A DNA stretch of 64,000 bases from Sorangium aterium (lineage in GTDB: Bacteria; Myxococcota_A; Polyangia; Polyangiales; Polyangiaceae). A model generated the notes under the pieces. It saw only the letters and a program-made list of their open reading frames with translations. It made no database searches and was not told the origin of the DNA. Positions 25,498-33,137 of the stretch are shown piece after piece (position 1 is the stretch's first letter; every line of letters begins with the position of its first letter). The stretch covers positions 3,100,001 to 3,164,000 of the forward strand of contig NZ_JAQNDK010000001.1 in the NCBI RefSeq assembly GCF_028368935.1, read 5' to 3'. Position numbers and translations under genes: made by a program.

Positions 25498-26697
25498 ATG
25501 AGGCGTTGGCTACTGGCTTTGGGCGTGTGCGTTTCCACCGCGGCGTGTGGTAACGGATCGGATGGGGACGCTGCCGCGAGCGGGGGCGCGGTTGGCACGG
25601 ACAGCGGTGCGACGGGCGGCGGGGGCACGGCCTCCGGTGGTGCGACGGGCTCTGGGGGAACGGCCGAAAGCGGCGGCGCATCCAGCGGCGGCGCATCCAG
25701 TGGTGGGGCTGGCGGCTCGGCGCCGGGCGGCTCGAGCGGGGCCACGGGTGGCGCGGCTTCGGGCGGGCAAACGGGCAGCGGCGGCCAAGGAAATGCCGGA
25801 AGCGGCGGCTCGACCGGTAGCGGCGGCTCGACCGGTAGCTGCGTCGGCGACCCGTTCCCCACGGCCGATCCTACCAAGACGGGCCCCTTCTCGGTCACCG
25901 CAGACAAGAACGTCGGCCCCCTCGCCGGCGTCGTTCCCGATCCGATCTATGGGGACGAGCAACAGCGCTTCAACGTGTACCGCCCGAGCAATATCGCAAC
26001 CAGCGGCCACTGCCATCCGATCCTGATCTGGGCCAATGGCTACCGGGACAATCCGGAGCAGAAGCCACCGAAATGCGTCGTCAACTCCGGCAGCAATCAG
26101 TGGTGCGGACAATACGGACCGATCGTCAACCATCTCGCGTCCCACGGTTTCGTCGTGGTGGCTTCTCTCAGCACCGCGACCGCCGATGGCGATCCTCTTC
26201 CCACGACCGCGGGCCTCGATTGGATCTTGGAACAAGCCGAGGATGCGAGCAGCCCGTACTATCACGCCCTCGACACCACGAAGATCGGCCAGCTTGGCCA
26301 TTCCTATGGGGGCATGTCGACTTGCAAGACGGCCTCCGATCCCCGTTTCTCGGCCCTCGGCACGATTTGCGGCACCACTGCCCTCAAGGGAGTGCACACC
26401 CCCATGTTGTTCTTCTGCGGGGGGAACGACTCCACGGTGAAATGCAGCGGGGTCCACGATGTCTTCAAGACAGTCACCGATCAGCCCGCGTTTTTCCTCA
26501 ACGAGCTCAAAGCGGATCACGGTAGCTGGGTCTATCAGGGCGCAAATGGCGTGTCCCTGTCGTCGGCCGCGGCCTGGTTCCGCGTTCATCTGATGGATGA
26601 CACAGCGAACAGGAACTTCTTCTACGGCGACAACTGCAAGTTCTGCACCGATGGCCGCGCGCAAGCAGAGCAGAACGCCCTGATGAAGGTCCCCTGA
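25498..26697 (+). CDS. Lipoprotein alpha/beta-hydrolase of the PETase/cutinase-like (dienelactone hydrolase) type
   Basis: 399 residues from ATG 25498. A lipoprotein signal ends STAAC (about residue 17), followed by about 100 residues of Gly/Ser/Thr linker. The hydrolase domain (about 120-395) shows the nucleophile elbow GHSYGGMST, an Asp in CGGNDSTVKC and a His in KADHGSW, the catalytic triad order of polyester hydrolases such as cutinases. Several Cys pairs (for example CVVNSGSNQWC, CKFC) may form disulfides. Expected to be surface-anchored and to cleave esters or polyesters. Cutinase-like substrate is an inference. Confidence 0.8.
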   Translation: MRRWLLALGVCVSTAACGNGSDGDAAASGGAVGTDSGATGGGGTASGGATGSGGTAESGGASSGGASSGGAGGSAPGGSSGATGGAASGGQTGSGGQGNAGSGGSTGSGGSTGSCVGDPFPTADPTKTGPFSVTADKNVGPLAGVVPDPIYGDEQQRFNVYRPSNIATSGHCHPILIWANGYRDNPEQKPPKCVVNSGSNQWCGQYGPIVNHLASHGFVVVASLSTATADGDPLPTTAGLDWILEQAEDASSPYYHALDTTKIGQLGHSYGGMSTCKTASDPRFSALGTICGTTALKGVHTPMLFFCGGNDSTVKCSGVHDVFKTVTDQPAFFLNELKADHGSWVYQGANGVSLSSAAAWFRVHLMDDTANRNFFYGDNCKFCTDGRAQAEQNALMKVP

Positions 26698-27081
26698 GCG
26701 ACGGGGCCGATCTGGCTAGGCTTCACTGACTCACGAACGTCGTCACGCTCATGGCTTCGAGGGCCATCGGGAGCGTGGCGTCCGTTACGGTGACGGGAGT
26801 TCCTTCGGCCCAGTTCTTCGAAGCGGCGGTCACGAAGGGGACCATCGCGCTTGGCGCGGTGCCGCCTGCGAAGGCGAGCGCGGCCCAGATCGGCGTGGGT
26901 GCCGGCGGTGAACGGTGAACGCTGCCGATCATGGGGCCGCGGTCTTCACCGATCGGACGCGGGACGCGATGATCACCGACAGTGCGTCCCGAGACCGACT
27001 GACAGGCCCGCCGGGCGGTTCGGGCGTGGCGCATCGCCCCCGCGGGGCGCCGGCACCACCGGCACGAGGATTCCGCTGCCA
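26698..27081. other. Intergenic region with a glycoside-hydrolase tail remnant
   Basis: About 380 bases between the hydrolase gene and the 3' end of the radical SAM gene. It holds the minus-strand remnant listed next. No terminator stem stood out. Confidence 0.45.
26723..26900 (-). pseudogene. C-terminal fragment of a secreted glycoside hydrolase
   Basis: The minus-strand frame ends VTVTDATLPMALEAMSVTTF followed by VSQ and a stop. The ending S-V-T-T-F-V is characteristic of the C-terminal beta-sandwich of GH30-like and related secreted glycosidases. Nothing catalytic is present, so it is a fragment. The family assignment is tentative. Confidence 0.4.
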
Positions 27082-29064
27082 TCATATCATCGAGAGTCGT
27101 CTCGCCTGCGGCTTCGCCTCCGTGGGCCTCATCGCCTCCGTCTCCCGGCTTGCCGATGCCACGTAGTGATTTCGGAGCAATTCATCCCTGGGTCTCAGCG
27201 CCAGGGAGATGAAGTGGCCTTCCACCTCGAGCGCGAGGCGCCGCTCGACGAGCTCACCGAGCAGCCGCAGGACCTTTTCCTGCTGGAGCCCGGCGGCCGC
27301 TGCCGCTCGCCCTGGCTCCATGCCGGCGTGGCACAGATCATAGATGCACGCCAGCTCCCCATCGAGAACCGTCTCGACGAGATCCCCGGAGCGCTCGTCC
27401 CTGATGAGCAGCTCGCCCGGGCTCACCCGGTGGACTTCCATGGCCGGGATCCCACGCTTCCACTGGACGTGCTCCTCGTACCACCCGGCAAAGCTACGCC
27501 AGCCTTCCATCACGCCGGGCTCAAACCATCCCTCGGGCGCGGAGTAGCCGTAGTATGGCACGAGGAATCGCTCGACGCCCTCCAGTCCTTCCAGATAGGT
27601 ATCGGGCCTGAGCCGCGCCATCTCATCAGGACCGAGCTGGTTGAAGAGAGGGCTTCCATAAGACAACGTATAATCCGACAGGCTGTAGCTCCCCAGGTGA
27701 GGCGTCTCCTCGATGATCCGCTGTGTCTCGGCGATATCATCCATCGTCGAGCGGGGGTGCCCGATGATCAGGTTCGAGAGCGAGCGGATGCCCAGCTCCT
27801 TCAGCCACTTTTGAACGAGGATGTTCTGCCGCGCCCTGGTCCCCTTGTTCATTCGTCGGATCAGCGACGAGGACAGGGACTCGATCCCGACCTGAGCAGC
27901 ATCGACCCCGGCCAGGGCCAGCTTTGTCCAGAACCGTTCAGGGTGGTGCGCCCGGAGCTCCATCGTCGCTGGAATCTGGATGTTGAGCCGTATCAGCTCA
28001 TCGGCATAGCCCTCCGCCCACGTGTCGCAGACGTTGTCCATGAACAGGATACGTCGCACCCCGTAGCGCTTGATCATAGCCAGCACATCCTTGACGATGT
28101 CCCCCGCGAGCCGCTTTCTGAAGCCCTCCCAGTTGACGTTGATGCCGCAAAAATCGCACTTGGCGAAGCATCCCCGGCTCCCCTCGACGGGAAGCAGCAC
28201 GTTCTTGCTGAACGGTCGGATCGCCTCCGCGCCCCGGAACACCCTCCTGATGGCCCGGAAGTACTCCTCCAGATCCGGGACGCCGAGGTCTCGGATGGAT
28301 ACGAGCTGCGAAGCGAAGTTCGCCGGATCTCTCTTGAAGAGATCCATCTGGTTGGTCTGGATGTCATAGATCCCCTGCACCTCGCCGGGGATGCTGTCGT
28401 GGAGACGCTCCATCTCGCTCAGGGGGGTGCGCAGGTAGGCGCCCGCGAGCAGCTCCAGCTTCTTCTCCCCCTCTCCGAGGACGCCAAACCCGCGGATACC
28501 TAGCCGCTTCAGCACGTCGGCGACGCTGGTCGCCGCCGCGCTCGCCCCGCCGAACACGAAGACGCACCTGTGATCCGGGTACCTCTGGCCCAGGTAGAGG
28601 GCGCAGTAAATGGACGAATAGACCTGGTTGTAATTGAGCGTGAAGCCGACCAGGTTCACGCCGTTCCGGATGAGCTCCGGCCCCAGCGCGGCGTCGATGT
28701 ACCTGTGCGTCGCGCTCCTCAGGCGGGTCAGCGAGCGCTTCGTGAGCTTGACGCGACCGCGCTTCGGAGCGTTCACGATCGAGAGCAGCTCGTCGAGGGA
28801 GGGGGCCCCCTCGACGGACCCGCGCGGCCTGATGAACCGCTCCAGAGCGAGGAGGAAGTACGGGAACTCCCTGAACTCCGAGAGCTCGGAGTACAGGTCC
28901 GACTCGCCGGCGTCGAGGAACACCGAGCAAAATGCAGAGTATGTGTTGGTCGTGAAACGGCCGGGGAACGCGACATCGAGGTGCGCCTTCAGCGCGCCGA
29001 GCTGGACCGAGGGAACATAGACATCGGCCCACGGCATCGACACCAGGTGTGTCTTGATCCTCAT
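27082..29064 (-). CDS. B12-binding radical SAM RiPP maturase
   Basis: 660 residues. The N-terminal part (about 1-230) looks like a cobalamin-binding domain (GVNLVGFTLNYNQVYSSIYC, then CVFVFGGASAA). The radical SAM core starts at GSRGCFAKCDFCGIN near residues 296-310, giving the CxxxCxxC [4Fe-4S] site, then VRRILFMDN and VGIESLSSSLIRRMNKG. The C-terminal 90 residues (GELACIYDLCHAG, VLRLLGELVERRLALEVEG) look like a small winged-helix, possibly precursor-binding, domain. It matches RiPP maturation radical SAM protein 1 in layout. Last gene of the cluster; probable reaction is a C-methylation or other radical change on the peptide. Confidence 0.85.
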   Translation of the reverse strand: MRIKTHLVSMPWADVYVPSVQLGALKAHLDVAFPGRFTTNTYSAFCSVFLDAGESDLYSELSEFREFPYFLLALERFIRPRGSVEGAPSLDELLSIVNAPKRGRVKLTKRSLTRLRSATHRYIDAALGPELIRNGVNLVGFTLNYNQVYSSIYCALYLGQRYPDHRCVFVFGGASAAATSVADVLKRLGIRGFGVLGEGEKKLELLAGAYLRTPLSEMERLHDSIPGEVQGIYDIQTNQMDLFKRDPANFASQLVSIRDLGVPDLEEYFRAIRRVFRGAEAIRPFSKNVLLPVEGSRGCFAKCDFCGINVNWEGFRKRLAGDIVKDVLAMIKRYGVRRILFMDNVCDTWAEGYADELIRLNIQIPATMELRAHHPERFWTKLALAGVDAAQVGIESLSSSLIRRMNKGTRARQNILVQKWLKELGIRSLSNLIIGHPRSTMDDIAETQRIIEETPHLGSYSLSDYTLSYGSPLFNQLGPDEMARLRPDTYLEGLEGVERFLVPYYGYSAPEGWFEPGVMEGWRSFAGWYEEHVQWKRGIPAMEVHRVSPGELLIRDERSGDLVETVLDGELACIYDLCHAGMEPGRAAAAAGLQQEKVLRLLGELVERRLALEVEGHFISLALRPRDELLRNHYVASASRETEAMRPTEAKPQARRLSMI

Positions 29065-29139
29065 GGCGACCCCCCATCGATTGAATTCTTGTTTCCCGTG
29101 CCGCGAATCGCCGCTCTCTTCCTGAACATAGCGCCTCGA

Positions 29140-29739
29140 TCACGCATCTCGCGGCCTGCTCGATCGAACCTGCCGGGCGTCCTTCGCGGACGGCGTATAC
29201 TTCATGGCCAGCGTGAACCGCGACACGGGGCACACCCTGCTCGGAATGCCCGCGCAGTGCCATGTCGCGCCCGGGAAGATCAAGACGCGCCCAGGGGCCG
29301 GCAAGACAGCCAGGTTGAAGGCCCCCGAGTCGTCGTAGAGCATCGTCTCTCCCCCCCATTCGCGGTCCCAGCGCGGGTTGGCGTAGTAGAGCACCGTCAC
29401 GTCTCGGCGACGCGGCTTGCAGTCGACGTGCGGGTAGTTGACGTCGCCGTAGGACGTCTGGTTGACGTACGCCTTGTAGAGGTGGTGGGGCACGTCCGCG
29501 CAGCACTGCTTCATGAGGCCGAAGACGTCCTCGTAGAAGAAGAGCGACTGGAACGCCTCGAGGTCCACGAAGTGCGCCACCATCTTCGGGAAATGATCCG
29601 CGCTCGAGCTGAGCTGCCCTCGGTAGTAGACGTAGGACTCCGAGAGGGTCCGGTAGACCTGCTCGATCTTCTTCTTGCGGAAGAGGTGATCCACGAGGAT
29701 GACCTTGCGTCCGTTGACCGTCGTTTCTTGTATCTTCAT
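29140..29739 (-). CDS. 2-oxoglutarate/Fe(II)-dependent oxygenase
   Basis: 199 residues from ATG 29739. The facial triad is visible: NYPHVDCKP (His-x-Asp near residues 104-106) and TWHCAGI (distal His near 160), followed by the 2OG-binding Arg in SRFTLAMKY. The segment DVTVLYYANPRWDREWGGET is typical of prolyl-4-hydroxylase-like double-stranded beta-helix enzymes. No signal peptide. It is 75 bases upstream of the radical SAM gene and 64 bases after the glycosyltransferase, so it is probably a tailoring hydroxylase of the same pathway. Confidence 0.85.
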   Translation of the reverse strand: MKIQETTVNGRKVILVDHLFRKKKIEQVYRTLSESYVYYRGQLSSSADHFPKMVAHFVDLEAFQSLFFYEDVFGLMKQCCADVPHHLYKAYVNQTSYGDVNYPHVDCKPRRRDVTVLYYANPRWDREWGGETMLYDDSGAFNLAVLPAPGRVLIFPGATWHCAGIPSRVCPVSRFTLAMKYTPSAKDARQVRSSRPRDA

Positions 29740-29803
29740 CGCCCGCGATGTCTCAGGGAACAGAGGCCAGCATCCGGGAGGGGACGGGGAGCGCCGTGAA
29801 GCC

Positions 29804-31087
29804 CTATGCGCTGACGAATCCATGGAACATGGTATGTAGATCCTCCATGTACTCGTCGAAATCCTCCCACATGCGCGAGAGGAGGAGGCCACGACGGCCG
29901 AGCTCCTCCGCCTCCCTGGGGTTGCGCGCGACCCATTCGAGCTTGCTGGCCAAGGCTTCGTGGTCCCTCGGATCCGGCACGAGGAGGCAGTTCTCTCCGT
30001 CCACGAGGCCCTCCTTGTAACCTCGTTTCTTGTGGATATCACCCGACAGGACGAGGCAGCTGCCGCACGCGAGCACCTCTCTCGGTACGCCCGGCGTGTG
30101 GTAGTCGATGAAGAAGTCTCGCTCCAGGAAGCACGTCGCCGTGGTGGCGTTGATGAGGCTCGGGATCACCCAGTTCGGCATGAACGGGAGCAGCCAGACG
30201 TTCTCCTCCACCCGGTTTTCGCGGATGAACGCGGCGAGCTCGCGGCAGCTTTTCTCGGCGCCGCCGCACATCATGATCGCCTGGACGTCGACGCCCCGGC
30301 GCTGCACCATCCCCAGCGCCCGGATGAAGTCGAACATGCCCTTCGCATGATCGATCTTGCCGTACATCCCGAGCGTGGGGACACGGGGATCGAACGTCTT
30401 CGGGGCGGATTCGCGGAAGCACGCATGGAGCCAGTCGTGGCCGGCGAGCGCCTCCGCCAGGCGCTCGTTCACGTCGAGCCTCGGCGCGCCGGGGCGGAAG
30501 CAGTGCGTGGGGAGGGAGTCGGAGCCGAGGTGGTAGAGCCGCCTCTTCTTCACTCCGAGCCCCACGAAGAGGTCATCGAAGTGCTTCGCCGTCACGACCC
30601 TGTGCGCCCGCTTCAGGATCTCGGCGTAGGAGGTCCTCAGCCACGGCCTCGTCATCAGGACCGAGATGTCGCTCCCCGCGTGCGCCAGGACGCAGGGGAC
30701 CCCCGTCCATTGCGCCGCGAGAGATGCAGCCATCCCGTACGGTTCCAGGTAGTAGGCGTAGATCAGATCGCAGGCGTGCTCCCTGACGATGTCCGTCGCC
30801 ATGGAGGCCAGCTTGGTCACGTACGGGTTCGCCCAGGGGACGTAGAGGTCGTACGCAGGGCGCTCCGACGAGACGCAGCGGACGGAGCCGCCGTTCGCGA
30901 AGCGGATGTGCAGCCGCCGCTTGTCGGATGGGGTCATGACCATCCGGTAATCTGCCTCTGCTTCGTCGGCGTTCGTGACGACCCAGACCTGATTGCCGCG
31001 CTTGGCGAGCGCATACGCCATCCAGTAGGTCCGGGTGCTGACGCCCCCTTGAATGGGTGGGAACTTGCTGATGATGCAGATCTTCAT
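29804..31087 (-). CDS. GT4-family glycosyltransferase
   Basis: 427 residues with a GT-B fold. The N-terminal Rossmann domain starts KICIISKFPPIQGGVSTRTY with the GGV loop. The C-terminal donor domain has LGMYGKIDHAKGMFDFIRAL and the nucleotide-sugar motif region FIDYHTPGVPREVLACGSCL with the conserved Glu in the E-x7-E position. Likely retaining transfer of a hexose from a nucleotide sugar. It follows the MNIO partner gene by 46 bases on the same strand. A peptide-glycosylating role is inferred only from context; a capsule-type enzyme would be the default elsewhere. Confidence 0.85.
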   Translation of the reverse strand: MKICIISKFPPIQGGVSTRTYWMAYALAKRGNQVWVVTNADEAEADYRMVMTPSDKRRLHIRFANGGSVRCVSSERPAYDLYVPWANPYVTKLASMATDIVREHACDLIYAYYLEPYGMAASLAAQWTGVPCVLAHAGSDISVLMTRPWLRTSYAEILKRAHRVVTAKHFDDLFVGLGVKKRRLYHLGSDSLPTHCFRPGAPRLDVNERLAEALAGHDWLHACFRESAPKTFDPRVPTLGMYGKIDHAKGMFDFIRALGMVQRRGVDVQAIMMCGGAEKSCRELAAFIRENRVEENVWLLPFMPNWVIPSLINATTATCFLERDFFIDYHTPGVPREVLACGSCLVLSGDIHKKRGYKEGLVDGENCLLVPDPRDHEALASKLEWVARNPREAEELGRRGLLLSRMWEDFDEYMEDLHTMFHGFVSA

Positions 31088-31133
31088 CGCGCAAATCTCC
31101 TCGCTGCAGGCGCAGGCGTGCCCGGCGTCCGCC

Positions 31134-31778
31134 TCAGCTCAGCTCGCCTCTCAGCAGATTGCAGGGATCCTCGGCGGCTTGCTTCGAGAGCCGGTGCGTC
31201 ATCACGCTCTGCCTGTCGCGGGAGTAGTAGATCGCGTAGATGGATTCTCCTCTGCCCTGAAGGACGCTGATGCGATCGATGGCTGGATACAGGTCCATGA
31301 CGTTCGAGGCGAGCTTCATGCAATAGAGGTGGCCGCTGTCGTGGATCCCGAAGCGGGAGGTGTCTACCTTGAGGCGCCCCGTGATCCGGGGCCGCGCCTG
31401 ATGAAACTGCGCGAGGGCGACCGCCCGCTCCACCCTCAGGAGGTCTTTGTACAGACATGCGCCGTCCAGGCGCTCCGCCCATGAATACAGGACGCCGAAG
31501 ATCTTCTTGATCATGGCGCCTCGATCGGTATCCATGCTCACTTGAGAATAGAGGCAGTCCCAGAGCCGCCGCCTCCTCGCCGTGAGGCCGCAGAACACCG
31601 GGTAATGGCTCTTGACCGAGCGCTGTATCGAAGCCCTGAACGACGTGGCGATGCTCGCCAGGCACGACTCGCTGTACTGGGATAGCTCGTCGCCGAGCTC
31701 AGCTCCCTCGACAGGCCCACCCTGGACGAGGCTCCTCAGGTAGCGCTCCTGCCAGCGGGCGACGCTCGCGCGGCTCAT
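31134..31778 (-). CDS. Probable MNIO partner protein (HvfC/TglI/MbnC-like)
   Basis: 214 residues starting at ATG 31778, which overlaps the MNIO stop as ATGA (31775-31778), so the two are translationally coupled. Residues about 20-90 are helical with SVKSHYPVFCGLTARRRRLW, and LYKDLLRVERAVALAQFHQA near residue 115-135 matches the D-L-x-R-L-E-W-A helix of DUF2063-type partners. The rest is beta-rich (HLYCMKLASNVMDLYPAIDR, YAIYYSRDRQSVMTHRLS). In known systems such a protein binds the precursor leader and forms a complex with the MNIO. Sequence is divergent; assignment rests on coupling plus these patterns. Confidence 0.7.
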   Translation of the reverse strand: MSRASVARWQERYLRSLVQGGPVEGAELGDELSQYSESCLASIATSFRASIQRSVKSHYPVFCGLTARRRRLWDCLYSQVSMDTDRGAMIKKIFGVLYSWAERLDGACLYKDLLRVERAVALAQFHQARPRITGRLKVDTSRFGIHDSGHLYCMKLASNVMDLYPAIDRISVLQGRGESIYAIYYSRDRQSVMTHRLSKQAAEDPCNLLRGELS

Positions 31779-32587
31779 CGCTGGCACATCCCTCGAATCC
31801 GGACGAGATCATCCCACACCCTGGGCAGGTCCTTGAAGCGCGCCTCGCGCTCCAGGATCACGGCCTCCGGGGTCACCCGTGTCAGGAGGTGCTCCAGCAG
31901 CTCGAAGACGACCTGGGGGACCTCGTGGTCGTGGCCATCATAATAGTAACCGTCGTGCGAGGAGCCTCCGGCGAGGTGGAGCTGCCTTATACGGTGCGCC
32001 GGCATGCGATCGATGAACGCCCTCGCGTCCAGCCCGTGGTTGAGCTGGTCGGCGTACAGGTTGTGGAGGTCGAGCAGGATGCCGCAGTCGGCCATCTCGA
32101 CGGCCCGGGCAAAGAAGTCGTCGTGGGCGATCGTCGATCGCTTCAGCTCCCACATCGTGGCGATGTTCTCGAGCAGGAACGGCGCAGCGAGGCCCTCCTG
32201 AAAGAGCTTTATGTTCTCCACGAGGATCTGCAGCGTCTCGTCGGTCCGCAGCAGCGGCAGGTTCTTCTCGAGGTCGAAATCGCCGATGCGGCAGGACGTC
32301 ATGTGATCCGAGCACCAGCGCGGGGCCAACCGATTGACGATGTCGCGACGCTGCCGCGCGTTGCGGTCGAGCCGATAGTCGGCGCTGCCCAGCGAGTTGC
32401 AGGCGAAATGAAAGCAGTACGACGTGCCGAAGTCGGAGAGTAGCCGCTTCATCTGGCCCCTCTCGAAGTGACTGTAGATGTATCGCTCCGGCTGTATTTC
32501 CAGGAAGTCGACGAGCCCCTCATCCCTGGCTCGCCACAGCAGGTCGTGAAGCTCCGGATGGTAGCTCATGCCGATGTGAACAGCCAT
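31775..32587 (-). CDS. DUF692 / MNIO (multinuclear non-heme iron-dependent oxidase), RiPP-modifying
   Basis: 270 residues, TIM-barrel enzyme of the MbnB/TglH family. Metal-ligand motifs are in order: YCFHFACNSLG, CSDHMTSCR, PFLLENIATMWE, GILLDLHNLYAD, IRQLHLAGG, YDGHDHEVP, VILERE. Start ATG 32587 has GGGAG upstream. Known members oxidise cysteines of ribosomal peptides, for example to oxazolone-thioamide or to 3-thia amino acids. The substrate is probably the repeated Cys peptide encoded 234 bases upstream. First enzyme gene of a six-gene minus-strand cluster. Confidence 0.9.
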   Translation of the reverse strand: MAVHIGMSYHPELHDLLWRARDEGLVDFLEIQPERYIYSHFERGQMKRLLSDFGTSYCFHFACNSLGSADYRLDRNARQRRDIVNRLAPRWCSDHMTSCRIGDFDLEKNLPLLRTDETLQILVENIKLFQEGLAAPFLLENIATMWELKRSTIAHDDFFARAVEMADCGILLDLHNLYADQLNHGLDARAFIDRMPAHRIRQLHLAGGSSHDGYYYDGHDHEVPQVVFELLEHLLTRVTPEAVILEREARFKDLPRVWDDLVRIRGMCQR

Positions 32588-32821
32588 CGGATCACTCCCG
32601 TGAGGAGGCCGCTGCCGCGGGCGATGAGACGTTCCTCGGGTCCACGACGTCTGCCCGAGAATCCGTGAATCCGGCTCGCCCGTCGCCGTGCGACGACATG
32701 GGTCGGGACGGGCGAAATCGCGAGGTATGCAGGGGGAGTCCTTGCAGGCGGTCGTCCCCTCCGGGGCGTGTCGTGTCACCCAGCGGCCGGAGGGAATGGC
32801 GACGCACCTCCAGCACTACGG
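32588..32821. other. Spacer between precursor peptide gene and MNIO gene
   Basis: 234 bases on the minus strand between the peptide stop and the oxidase start. A 35-codon frame (ATG 32699 to TGA 32592) exists but lacks a ribosome-binding site. In RiPP operons such spacers often hold a partial terminator that raises peptide over enzyme mRNA; I see GC-rich stems near 32752-32770 but none decisive. Confidence 0.4.
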
Positions 32822-32995
32822 CTAAATTTTGGTCTTCTTGCTCGGCGTCGGGTCGTGCCGGCAAACGTGGGCGCTGGCGGCGGGCTTCGGGATGCTGATC
32901 TTCCGCGTGATGGGCGTCGGATCATGTCGGCAAACGTGGGCGCTGGCGGCGGGCTTCGGGACGTTCACCTTCTTGGATCGGGGCGTTGTAGACAT
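32822..32995 (-). CDS. Putative RiPP precursor peptide with two repeated cores
   Basis: 57 residues from ATG 32995, which has AAGGAG 7 bases upstream. After MSTTPRS come two 23-residue units: one starting KKVNVPKPAASAHVCRHDPT (8-30), one starting RKISIPKPAASAHVCRHDPT (31-53), then KTKI. The 16 residues PKPAASAHVCRHDPTP are identical in both. Each unit has one Cys flanked by His (H-V-C-R-H-D), the only cysteines in the peptide. No signal peptide or membrane segment. Placed ahead of an MNIO operon on the same strand, it is the natural substrate candidate. The frame is open further upstream to 33205, but the ribosome-binding site supports the short form. Confidence 0.8.
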   Translation of the reverse strand: MSTTPRSKKVNVPKPAASAHVCRHDPTPITRKISIPKPAASAHVCRHDPTPSKKTKI

Positions 32996-33137
32996 CCGAG
33001 GTCTCCTTGGAGCAATGGGCGATGAGCAGTACGCGGCGGTGCAGCGGCCGCAGGAGAGGTGGCCCTCACAAGTTACCGAGAATCCGCATCTGTCCGCAAG
33101 AAGAAGCGCCTCGCGCGAGCGGGCCCGGGGCTGGCCC

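Noticed and set aside
32592-32699. A 35-codon frame between the Cys peptide and the MNIO gene as a second precursor
   Set aside because: No Cys, no repeat, and no ribosome-binding site before its ATG.
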